A stretch of 6,920 nucleotides of DNA from NCBI GenBank assembly GCA_003229235.1, contig QIIH01000049.1, positions 1 to 6,920 of the forward strand, in the 5' to 3' direction. Position 1 is the stretch's first letter; the number at the start of each line of letters is the position of its first letter. Source of the stretch: Flavobacteriales bacterium (lineage in GTDB: Bacteria; Bacteroidota; Bacteroidia; Flavobacteriales; Flavobacteriaceae). Below the pieces are notes generated by a model. It was given only the letters and a program-made list of their open reading frames with translations, was not told the DNA's origin and did no database searches. Both the position numbers and the translations under genes were made by a program. Positions 1 to 6,045 of this stretch are shown piece by piece.

Positions 1-1
1 T

Positions 2-625
2 ATAACTCTTTATAATAGCCTTTTAAAGGCTAATCATATTGTATTAACCTATGGTACCGCTTGGGTATATCGACATATAGAGAGCGATCTAATTGTAGCT
101 AATTGTCATAAGCTGCCTAATAAATTATTTTTAAAAGAGTTATTGACGCCAGATCAAGTCGCTCAGAGTTTTGAAGCGAGTGTTGCTTTAATTAAAACCA
201 TAAACCCAGATATTGTTGTAATTGCCACAGTGAGTCCTGTACGGCATATTAAAGACGGGATGGTCCAGAATTCACAAAGTAAAGCGCATTTGCTTTCGGG
301 AATTCATCAAATCATTTCGCCTAAACATCATATATATTACTTCCCTGCCTTCGAAATAATGACAGATGAGCTTCGTGACTATCGTTTTTATAAAGAAAAT
401 CTTATTCACCCAAACCAGCAGGCCATAACATATATTTGGGAGCAGTTTTCTGAGTCTTGGTTTAGGCCAGAAACAAAAGCAATTATGCAAGAAGTTTCTC
501 AAATAAAAAGGGCCCTAGCACATAAGCCTATTCATCCTAATACTAGCGCTCACAACGATTTCGAGCTACAATTGGAGCAAAGAATAATTGCTTTTAAAGC
601 TTCCTACCCAAACATAATTTTATAA
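2..625 (+). CDS. GSCFA-domain protein, C-terminal part (5' end outside window)
   Basis: The frame is open from the first bases of the window to the TAA at 623-625, giving 207 residues of a protein whose N-terminus lies upstream. The segment TYGTAWVYRH (encoded from about 47), the conserved ATVSPVRHIKDG stretch (about 221-259), the following NSQSKAHLL, and the late YFPAFEIMTDELRDYRFY and HPNQQA segments match the C-terminal half of GSCFA family proteins. These are common in Bacteroidota and related to SGNH-type hydrolase folds; the SPVRH and DxxH-like positions (NLIHPN) fit such a catalytic core. The naming GSCFA motif is expected in the missing part. The substrate is unknown; a role on polysaccharide or acylated envelope material is only an inference. 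A TTG at 143 is not a credible start because conserved family sequence continues upstream of it. A hairpin overlaps the stop, so the gene probably ends its transcript here. Confidence 0.85.
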   Translation: MTLYNSLLKANHIVLTYGTAWVYRHIESDLIVANCHKLPNKLFLKELLTPDQVAQSFEASVALIKTINPDIVVIATVSPVRHIKDGMVQNSQSKAHLLSGIHQIISPKHHIYYFPAFEIMTDELRDYRFYKENLIHPNQQAITYIWEQFSESWFRPETKAIMQEVSQIKRALAHKPIHPNTSAHNDFELQLEQRIIAFKASYPNIIL

Positions 626-646
626 CCTGAGGTCGACCTCAGGTTT
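624..646 (+). terminator. Palindromic hairpin at the end of the GSCFA gene
   Basis: Positions 624-645 form a perfect 22-bp palindrome. As RNA this gives a 9-bp stem (624-632 with 637-645) and the 4-base loop TCGA. The last two bases of the stop codon are inside the stem. Only a short T run follows (TTTG), so it is a weak intrinsic terminator by enterobacterial standards; its position directly at the gene end supports a termination or 3'-end protection role. Being symmetrical, it could act on both strands. Confidence 0.6.
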
Positions 647-651
647 GTAGA

Positions 652-700
652 TATACGACAGTTGCCCTATTGATTGGCTTGCTGTTGTGCCTGATATTTG
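652..700 (+). promoter_or_regulatory. Putative promoter and operator half-site of the lipoprotein gene
   Basis: TTGCCCTATTG at 662-672 is followed after exactly 20 bases by GATATTTG at 693-700, a 7/8 match to the Bacteroidota -7 box TAnnTTTG; ATTG at 669-672 can serve as the -33 element. The same arrangement precedes the propeller gene and the response regulator gene. Compared with the full inverted repeat at 1404-1423, the right half here (662-671) matches 9/10 and the left half (652-661) only 6/10, so this may be a weaker site. The expected transcript start near 705 leaves a leader of about 25 bases. Confidence 0.5.
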
Positions 701-730
701 TCTCATTAATAATCCATAAAATTCACATAA

Positions 731-1279
731 ATGAAGACTTTATCAAACTTGTGCAAATACTCTTTTATCTTTTTGGCCTTACTTATGACGGCTTGTGATA
801 AAGATGATGATGATACTACAGATCCAGACGACGACACTGCTACTGCAGCTGGGGCAGAATTTTTAACAGCCAAAGTTGATGGAGCCGCATACGAGGCAGC
901 TCAAGACCCTGCGGTAATTGTAGGAGCTACAATTGGTAACGCAGGTGGAATGCAGGTATTAGTGTTCCAAGGTGGAACTAATTCTGGCGAAACCATTAGC
1001 ATCTCGATTGTTAACTACGATGGCCCAGGCACTTATACTACTGGAGATGGTCCAACGAATGCAAATTCGGCAAGCTATATTACCATAGACCCCATAGCGG
1101 CTTGGGGCTCTAACTTGGTATCTTCACTGATTGGAGAACTTCAAGCAGGCGAAGTTGTGATAACATCTCAAGAAGATGGCGTTGTAGAAGGAACATTTTC
1201 TTTCGAAGGCTATAATGCAGAGGATATGACTTCTAAAATGATTACAGAAGGAAAGTTTAAAGCAAATTTAGAGCAGTAA
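731..1279 (+). CDS. DUF6252-like surface lipoprotein
   Basis: The protein has 182 residues. Residues 1-21 are a lipoprotein signal peptide (basic start, hydrophobic SFIFLALLMTA) ending in the lipobox LMTAC, with Cys22 as the lipid anchor. The next residues, DKDDDD, are the kind of acidic run that acts as a lipoprotein export signal in several Bacteroidota, which suggests display on the outer face of the outer membrane. A low-complexity Asp/Thr/Ala linker runs to about residue 41. The rest (EFLTAKVDGAAYEA, then alternating hydrophobic strands, a GPGTYTTGDGPT turn and a closing EGTFSFEGYN...ITEGKFKANL) resembles the beta-rich DUF6252 family by recollection. No catalytic residues are apparent and the function is unknown. 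The gene has its own promoter-like region carrying the motif shared with the downstream two-component genes, and is followed by two hairpins, so it is probably monocistronic. Confidence 0.75.
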   Translation: MKTLSNLCKYSFIFLALLMTACDKDDDDTTDPDDDTATAAGAEFLTAKVDGAAYEAAQDPAVIVGATIGNAGGMQVLVFQGGTNSGETISISIVNYDGPGTYTTGDGPTNANSASYITIDPIAAWGSNLVSSLIGELQAGEVVITSQEDGVVEGTFSFEGYNAEDMTSKMITEGKFKANLEQ

Positions 1280-1291
1280 GATCCCAAATCT

Positions 1292-1316
1292 AAAATCTCG
1301 TTGTCGAGGTTTTTAT
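1292..1316 (+). terminator. Intrinsic terminator after the lipoprotein gene
   Basis: A 9-bp stem (1292-1300 with 1305-1313, one G-T pair) closes a 4-base TTGT loop. Its 3' arm runs into a five-T tract at 1310-1314. It begins 13 bases after the lipoprotein stop codon. Confidence 0.75.
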
Positions 1317-1322
1317 GTGGAG

Positions 1323-1360
1323 AGTCGGTATCCTTAGTTGGATTCCGGCTTTTGCATTTT
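1323..1360 (+). terminator. Second tandem terminator-like hairpin
   Basis: AGTCGG at 1323-1328 pairs with CCGGCT at 1345-1350 (one T-G pair). After a single T/T mismatch, ATCC at 1330-1333 pairs with GGAT at 1340-1343 around a 6-base loop. The 3' side continues TTT then GCATTTT. Together with the hairpin at 1292-1316 this makes a double stop between the lipoprotein and propeller genes. Confidence 0.6.
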
Positions 1361-1403
1361 AGGGCTAACCTAATTAGTTGGTTTTCAATTAAAAACGGAA
1401 CAG

Positions 1404-1423
1404 AATAGGGCAATTGCCTTATT
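1404..1423 (+). promoter_or_regulatory. Near-perfect inverted repeat, putative operator of the propeller gene
   Basis: AATAGGGCAATTGCCTTATT is a 20-bp palindrome with a single non-complementary pair (G1408 / T1419). Its reverse complement is 18/20 identical to the site at 5979-5998 ahead of the response regulator gene. Its right half overlaps the likely -33 element and it is centred 38.5 bp from the last base of the -7-like box, the usual place for an activator that touches RNA polymerase. A NarL/LuxR-type dimer would suit such a site, but the binding protein is inferred. Confidence 0.55.
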
Positions 1424-1452
1424 GAACTGCGCAGCACTTTAGCTCATCTTTG
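1421..1452 (+). promoter_or_regulatory. Putative Bacteroidota promoter of the propeller gene
   Basis: ATTG at 1421-1424 as the -33 element and CATCTTTG at 1445-1452 as the -7 element (7/8 to TAnnTTTG) are separated by 20 bases, the same spacing as ahead of the lipoprotein gene. Transcription would start near 1458, giving a leader of about 17 bases before the ATG at 1475. Confidence 0.5.
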
Positions 1453-1474
1453 AATCACACTAAAAAACCAGACT

Positions 1475-3334
1475 ATGAGACATCTTGTAAAAAATTTAAA
1501 ATTATCACTTGTATTGTTGCTTACAGCTACTGTTGTATTTGCACAGAAAGCAGAGACTCCAGATTTTAGTTACGATACCGGGGCAAAAATTAACGATATG
1601 ACCCTTACTCAGGGCGGTACATTAGTAGTAGCAACTAACGATGGTTTGGTTGGCATCAAACCGGGTTCTAACGACCTATTATTTAATTTTACCGATTATG
1701 GTAAGGTTAAGCCAGAAGAACTCACATTTATTCCTAATGCGCCTTATGTTGTGGTTGGTCAGACAGGTTTTGCTGCTATTATAACAAAAAAAGCAGTTAT
1801 CGATTATATGTCAGGTAAAAAATTGTTCAGCTCCGAAGAGAACGGCTGGAAATTGATAATGACTTGCCATATAATGATGCCACAAAACAAATTGGTTGTT
1901 AGTGGGCAGCGTAAAGCCGCCGAAAAATACACAATGGCTGTAGCTATTTATGACCTAGATTCTGGAAGCCAAGAGAGCTTTTTTGCTTTTAAGGGATCAG
2001 AAACAGTTAGTGGGAGACCATTATTATTAGAAAGTGGTTTAATTATTCCTACAACCAAAGGGTTAATAAAAGTTGACATGACAGCTGGGACAATCGCATG
2101 GAAGAACGAACTTAAAAATGTTGGTTGGATGGTAGCCGATGCCTCTGAAAAAGAAATTTACGGTTTTGTTGGTAAGGCTAATGGCAGTAGTACAAAAGTG
2201 CATAAAATTAGCGCAAGCGGTCAAGATCTTTGGCCTGAAGAGCATAAGGTAAAGGGAAGTGTAGTAAACTTCGAAATTCTTCCCGAAGGATTGGCTATTG
2301 TGAGTAATGTCGATAACTCGGGCAAGAGCGGACTTGGAAAATTGACTTCGAGTAGGTCTGAGTCTAAGATTGCATTTTTAAGTGCAACTACAGGAGAAGA
2401 TCTCTGGGAAAAAGCACCTAAAACCAAAGGATATGTGCAGCATTTTTATGTTATGGACGACGGTATTCTCTTTGGAATATACGAGGGAGGGATCAACAAA
2501 ATTTCTTTTGATGGGAAAACCTTGTTTAAAAAGCCTTTAAAAACTGGAGAGAATATTTTGACCATGGCTTCGACAGAGCAGGGTCTAATTTATATTACTT
2601 CTGAAGACGCAAATATTGTAAACCTAGAAACTGGAGTTAAGGTTTGGGACAAACCATTAAAGTATAAACGAGCAGATGCTGTAAGCTCGACCTATGTTGA
2701 GAAAAATAATCGATACTTAATTGGAGCAGATGAGAATATCTACTCGGTGAATGCTAGTACTGGGGAGATTACTGGGTTTGCCGAAGTAGATTTTGACGGA
2801 AAAGAAGATCCAACAGGTATAGATGTTAGAGATTCTGGGATTTTACTCACCAGTGATCAAAATATGATGCTACTAGATTTTGAAGGGGTCCTAAATTGGC
2901 ATGAGTATCATCGTGCACCTGGTAAGAGTGCCTTTGGTGCTATTTTAATGGGAGCTCTAGCAGTTGCTTCGGCAACTACGGCAGCGGCTTCTTATTCCGA
3001 GGCAAATAATAATCGTAATCGCTTGGGCAGCTATACTACAAGAGGGCAGTCTTATGCAGATATGGGCGATGCTATGGCGATGGCAACAGGAGCTTCTGTG
3101 GCAGAAATGCTAAAACGTTTTAAGGCAACTTCTGCGACGGCTAATGCTCAGTTTATTTTAACAAAACTTGAAGATGGAGTTGGGTTGGTTAAAGTGAATA
3201 AGGATACCGGAATTGCAGAAAAAGAAATCATTCTAAAAGACAAAAAGCCAGAATACAAAGTAGACGAATTTGGCGGAATCCTATATTATAAGGCGAGCAA
3301 TAATACAATTTTTGCGTACGACCTAAAGAAGTAA
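1475..3334 (+). CDS. Exported PQQ-like beta-propeller repeat protein
   Basis: The protein has 619 residues. Residues 1-22 form a Sec signal peptide (basic RHLVKNLK, hydrophobic LSLVLLLTATVVFA, cleavage predicted before Gln24 or just upstream), so it is exported. The body consists of repeated beta-propeller blades of the PQQ-like type with the blade signature x(S/T)G-x-x-x-W visible at about 202-209 (TAGTIAW), 304-311 (ATTGEDLW) and 385-391 (ETGVKVW), plus a degenerate copy near 427-434. No cofactor-binding dehydrogenase residues are recognisable, so a scaffold or binding role is more likely than quinoprotein catalysis. Residues about 482-556 are an insertion: a Gly/Ala-rich hydrophobic stretch (486-507), then a polar Asn/Arg and Met/Ala-rich part. 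The C-terminus (QFILTKLEDGVGLVKVNKDTG ... IFAYDLKK) resumes propeller sequence and closes the ring. No outer-membrane anchor or type IX sorting domain is apparent. The function is unknown; the shared promoter motif links it to the two-component genes downstream. Confidence 0.8.
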   Translation: MRHLVKNLKLSLVLLLTATVVFAQKAETPDFSYDTGAKINDMTLTQGGTLVVATNDGLVGIKPGSNDLLFNFTDYGKVKPEELTFIPNAPYVVVGQTGFAAIITKKAVIDYMSGKKLFSSEENGWKLIMTCHIMMPQNKLVVSGQRKAAEKYTMAVAIYDLDSGSQESFFAFKGSETVSGRPLLLESGLIIPTTKGLIKVDMTAGTIAWKNELKNVGWMVADASEKEIYGFVGKANGSSTKVHKISASGQDLWPEEHKVKGSVVNFEILPEGLAIVSNVDNSGKSGLGKLTSSRSESKIAFLSATTGEDLWEKAPKTKGYVQHFYVMDDGILFGIYEGGINKISFDGKTLFKKPLKTGENILTMASTEQGLIYITSEDANIVNLETGVKVWDKPLKYKRADAVSSTYVEKNNRYLIGADENIYSVNASTGEITGFAEVDFDGKEDPTGIDVRDSGILLTSDQNMMLLDFEGVLNWHEYHRAPGKSAFGAILMGALAVASATTAAASYSEANNNRNRLGSYTTRGQSYADMGDAMAMATGASVAEMLKRFKATSATANAQFILTKLEDGVGLVKVNKDTGIAEKEIILKDKKPEYKVDEFGGILYYKASNNTIFAYDLKK

Positions 3335-3341
3335 TCGATAG

Positions 3342-3572
3342 TTAGCGATTGCACAGAGTGTTTACTCGTTTGCTAGTGGGGCTAAATACAGCGGTGAATT
3401 TAACAGTTAGGGACAATTCCATGGAATGGGACGTTTTTGGTTTGCAAACGAAGATTATTACATTGGAGAATGGTCTAATGGTAAATATGACGGTCTAGGC
3501 TATAATTCCTTTAAAACTACTGGTGAATTGAAAAAAGGAAGTTTTGTTAACGGAGAGTTTCAAGGCAACTAA
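3342..3572 (+). pseudogene. MORN-repeat protein remnant with in-frame TAG
   Basis: One reading frame from just after a TAG at 3339-3341 to the TAA at 3570-3572 encodes MORN-repeat sequence across an internal TAG at 3408-3410. Before the TAG it reads ASGAKYSGEFNS; after it, GQFHGMGRFWFANEDYY, IGEWSNGKYDGLGYNSFKTT and GELKKGSFVNGEFQG. The Y-x-G-E-(F/W)-x-x-G-x-x-x-G-x-G pattern runs through the stop, with GEFNS*GQFHGMG in the correct register, so the TAG most simply replaced a sense codon. There is no in-frame ATG before the TAG. The only in-frame ATG is at 3426, inside a repeat, and would give 48 residues. I read it as the decayed C-terminal end of a MORN protein (such repeats often mediate membrane or protein contact). 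Alternatives are a live 48-residue peptide or a sequencing error at 3408-3410. Confidence 0.65.
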
Positions 3573-3590
3573 AAGTTTCAAATAAAGGAA

Positions 3591-3638
3591 AATACGGCAA
3601 TTGATGTATATTTTATGGCCAATTATTGAATTACTTTA
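3591..3638 (+). promoter_or_regulatory. Weaker operator/promoter ahead of the kinase unit
   Basis: AATACGGCAATTGATGTATA at 3591-3610 matches the inverted repeat at 1404-1423 at 15/20 positions: 9/10 in the left half and 6/10 in the right. TTACTTTA at 3631-3638 resembles the -7-like CAACTTTA box before the response regulator and lies 37.5 bp from the centre of the repeat, one base less than at the other three sites. There is no clear -33 TTG, so this is the least certain of the four sites. Confidence 0.3.
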
Positions 3639-3656
3639 GAAGTTTAAATCGACCTG

Positions 3657-3899
3657 ATGACACTCTATTATTTATTGATTTTTTTTGCACTAGTTGTCGC
3701 CGGTGTCTTCTTGGCTTTTCAAAAAAGAAACAAGCGGTTAAATAAAGCACATAAGCTAATCGTAGATAGTCTTAGTATAGACCTTTCACTACATCTGAGT
3801 CAGATAGAATTTAGGCAAAAGTCACTTAGTGCTTACGACTTTTTACGCTATAATTTAGAGGAAGTATTAGTGGTTCAGCAGCGAGTAAAAATTAAATAA
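3657..3899 (+). CDS. Small single-pass membrane protein preceding the kinase
   Basis: The protein has 80 residues. Residues 3-21 form one hydrophobic transmembrane segment (LYYLLIFFALVVAGVFLAF), followed at once by a strongly basic patch QKRNKRLNK (22-30). By the positive-inside rule the C-terminal 55 residues are cytoplasmic, with no cleavable signal peptide. The tail is a mostly helical-looking sequence (KLIVDSLSIDLSLHLSQIEFRQKSLSAYDFLRYNLEEVLVVQQRVKIK). I do not recognise the family. The gene ends 23 bases before the first possible start of the histidine kinase and there is no terminator between them, so the two are probably co-transcribed. This placement suggests an accessory membrane protein of the kinase, which is inference only. 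The frame could also be a chance open frame, but the clean membrane topology argues for a real protein. Confidence 0.6.
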   Translation: MTLYYLLIFFALVVAGVFLAFQKRNKRLNKAHKLIVDSLSIDLSLHLSQIEFRQKSLSAYDFLRYNLEEVLVVQQRVKIK

Positions 3900-3922
3900 A
3901 TGATACAAGAGTATTAATCAAG

Positions 3923-5983
3923 ATGCAGTACCAACTATCGTTACTTCTAAAGAGTTTGCTTATATTTAATTTCCAAATAACACTAATTTTCTTGAAAACA
4001 AACTTCATTCGTTCTTTTAAAAGTTCAAGCTTCTGTGTTTTTATAATGCTTTCTCTTATATTTAATTCAGGTAAGTTGGTGGCTCAAACCGTTGTAGATA
4101 GTTTGTTACAAGTGCGGTATAATCAGCAAGGGGATGCCTTGGCTGCTACTTTAAACGAACTCTCTTGGGAATTTAAATCACGGCAATTAGATAGTGCCAA
4201 ACTCTTTGCGGTGCAAGCTGTAGCCCTTTCCAACGAACTCAAAAACGACACGCTGTTAGCGGCCTCTTATAATAGTTTGGCAAATGTGTTTGAAGCTAGC
4301 GGAGCACTAGACAGTGCCTTGGTGTATCATGAGCATAGTTTATTGATTAAATCTCGTATGCGAGATTCAACAGGGATCGCAGATAGCTATAATAATTTAG
4401 GAATTGTATACGATGAGCTGGGCAACTACGAGCAATCTTTGCGCTATTATTTTGATGCATTAGCAATTTATGAGCGCCTAGCCGGCGATTGGTCTAAAGT
4501 ACCGATGGTGCTTAGCAATATTGGGATTGTATATAAAAAGCAAGAGGCCTACGACAAAACTATGGAGTTTTACACACGAGCACTAGACGTGTACAAGCAA
4601 CACAATTACGAAATAGGCATTGCAATAACCAAAGGTAATATTGGAGCCTTAGCTATAAAAACGGGAGATTTTTATAAAACCATTCAATACGCTAAGCAGG
4701 CAAAAAAGCTTTATACAAAGTTAGGTTACCTACGTTATCTTCCTTATATGACCGTTAATATGGCCATTGCCAACGATAGTCTCGAAAACTATGGTGAAGC
4801 TTCGCAATTGTACATTGCTTCGATAGCCGCCTTTGAAAAAGACAATAACCTTTATGAGTTAAGTAATGCTCGTATTAGCTATGGAAACAATCTTTATACA
4901 CAGTATCAAGATAAAAAGGCCTTTGCTGAGCTATTAAGTGGTTTAAAAATTGCCGAGCAAAACGATTTTAAAGAGTTTGAACAAAAAGCAGTATCAGCCT
5001 TAGCGATTTTGTATCGTGAAAGCGACAATTATACGAAGGCATACGAATATTCACAGCGGGAACACAAGCTTTATAAAGAACTCTTCGAAGAAGAAAAAAC
5101 CAAAAGTATATTTGAGTTAGAGACAAAGTATCAAACTCAAAAAAAGGAAAATCAAATCTTGATTCAACAAGCTCTATTGGTGCAAAAAGAGGCGCAAGTG
5201 GTCAGAAAAAATATGATGATTTTTGGTAGCTTAGGCTTGGCAGTAATCCTTGGACTACTTGGTTTTTTGATATTTAGGCAGCAAAAACTCAAAAATGAGC
5301 AGTTACAGAAAGAAGCGGCACTCGGTATGGCCTTGACCAAAATTGAGACCCAAAATAAATTACAAGAACAGCGCCTTAGGATTTCACGAGACTTGCACGA
5401 CAACATAGGCGCACAACTCACCTTTATCATTTCTAGCTTGGACAACCTTAAATACGGTTATAAAAACCTTGAGAAAGGCGTTACAGATAAACTGAGCCAA
5501 GTGAGTACCTTTACAGGGCAAACAATCTACGAGCTTCGTGATACGATTTGGGCGATGAACAAGAGTGAGATTGATTTTGACGATTTAAAATCGCGGATCT
5601 CTAACTTTATCGAAAAAGCGCAATCTGCCGCCACGAGAACTGCTTTTTCGTTTGACGTTAACACTCAAATAAAAAATGATCGAAATTTCACATCCCTACA
5701 AGGGATGAATATTTACAGAATAATTCAAGAAAGCGTGAATAATAGCTTAAAATATGCCAATGCAGGCAAAATTGCAGTGACTATTAGTGAAAACGACACC
5801 CACCTCTCTTTTAATATAAACGACAACGGTCAAGGCTTTGACCAAGAAAGCATTAGCTTAGGCAATGGTCTTTTGAACATGAAAAAGAGAGCGCAAGAAT
5901 TGGGTGGCGATTTTCAAGTGATTGCCTCACTAGATCACGGCACTTCTGTTAGATTGCAGCTGCCGATAAACTCACTTAAATAA
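3923..5983 (+). CDS. TPR-containing sensor histidine kinase (HisKA_3 / HATPase_c)
   Basis: The protein has 686 residues from the ATG at 3923. Residues about 65-385 are tandem TPR-type helical repeats (for example ADSYNNLGIVYDELGNYEQSLRYYFDALAIY from 153), expected in the periplasm as the sensor or protein-contact module. A helical, coiled-coil-prone segment (386-430) leads to one transmembrane helix at 431-451 and a short cytoplasmic helix. The dimerisation/phosphoacceptor domain carries RISRDLHDNIGAQL with His492, then ELRDTIWAMN (537-546), typical of NarL-partner kinases. The ATPase domain shows the N box ESVNNSLKYA (Asn607 as Mg ligand), DNGQGF (634-639) and GNGLLNMKKRA (647-657). Residues 25-55, MKTNFIRSFK-like if the TTG at 3992 is used, form a normal signal peptide ending LVAQ, so the true start may be 3992 (663 residues); the ATG start adds an extra hydrophobic segment. 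It should phosphorylate the regulator encoded 62 bases downstream. Confidence 0.92.
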   Translation: MQYQLSLLLKSLLIFNFQITLIFLKTNFIRSFKSSSFCVFIMLSLIFNSGKLVAQTVVDSLLQVRYNQQGDALAATLNELSWEFKSRQLDSAKLFAVQAVALSNELKNDTLLAASYNSLANVFEASGALDSALVYHEHSLLIKSRMRDSTGIADSYNNLGIVYDELGNYEQSLRYYFDALAIYERLAGDWSKVPMVLSNIGIVYKKQEAYDKTMEFYTRALDVYKQHNYEIGIAITKGNIGALAIKTGDFYKTIQYAKQAKKLYTKLGYLRYLPYMTVNMAIANDSLENYGEASQLYIASIAAFEKDNNLYELSNARISYGNNLYTQYQDKKAFAELLSGLKIAEQNDFKEFEQKAVSALAILYRESDNYTKAYEYSQREHKLYKELFEEEKTKSIFELETKYQTQKKENQILIQQALLVQKEAQVVRKNMMIFGSLGLAVILGLLGFLIFRQQKLKNEQLQKEAALGMALTKIETQNKLQEQRLRISRDLHDNIGAQLTFIISSLDNLKYGYKNLEKGVTDKLSQVSTFTGQTIYELRDTIWAMNKSEIDFDDLKSRISNFIEKAQSAATRTAFSFDVNTQIKNDRNFTSLQGMNIYRIIQESVNNSLKYANAGKIAVTISENDTHLSFNINDNGQGFDQESISLGNGLLNMKKRAQELGGDFQVIASLDHGTSVRLQLPINSLK

Positions 5984-5998
5984 GGCATTTGCCCTATA
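5979..5998 (+). promoter_or_regulatory. Inverted-repeat operator overlapping the kinase stop codon
   Basis: AATAAGGCATTTGCCCTATA includes the TAA stop of the kinase at 5981-5983 and is 18/20 identical to the reverse complement of the repeat at 1404-1423. Its two arms match at 7/10 positions, the central two bases and the ends being less symmetrical. It is centred 38.5 bp before the end of CAACTTTA, the -7-like box of the response regulator gene. This suggests the regulator has its own promoter and may control itself. Confidence 0.5.
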
Positions 5999-6019
5999 TG
6001 GGAATTCACTTAAAATGAG

Positions 6020-6027
6020 CAACTTTA
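6020..6027 (+). promoter_or_regulatory. Putative -7 box of the response regulator gene
   Basis: CAACTTTA has the A and TTT positions of TAnnTTTG but lacks the first T and the last G. It is supported mainly by occupying the same distance from the upstream repeat as the -7-like boxes at 693-700 and 1445-1452. The start codon is 18 bases further on. Read-through from the kinase gene is also possible because no terminator separates the two genes. Confidence 0.35.
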
Positions 6028-6045
6028 TACATTAACAAGCCATAG

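Noticed and set aside
143..145. TTG as start of a 160-residue gene
   Set aside because: The frame is open to the window edge and the upstream residues (TYGTAWVYRH and onward) are conserved GSCFA sequence, so this is an internal codon.
1475..3334. Quinoprotein dehydrogenase
   Set aside because: The blades have PQQ-like repeat signatures, but no cofactor or metal-binding dehydrogenase motifs are visible and the C-terminal insertion is atypical.
3333..3350. Hairpin AATCG / CGATT just after the propeller gene
   Set aside because: A 5-bp stem with an 8-base loop and no T tract is too weak to call a terminator.
3408..3431. TTAGGGACAATTCC resembling the operator, and the palindrome ATTCCATGGAAT (3417-3428 region)
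   Set aside because: It needs an inserted base to align, has no following -7 box at the right distance, and sits inside MORN coding remnant that explains the sequence.
5164..5445. 93-residue open frame on the minus strand
   Set aside because: It lies opposite the transmembrane and phosphoacceptor region of the kinase, is Cys-rich and low-complexity, and has no recognisable domain. The other minus-strand frames (272-502, 1210-1437, 2063-2245, 2221-2427) are likewise mostly antisense to clear genes.
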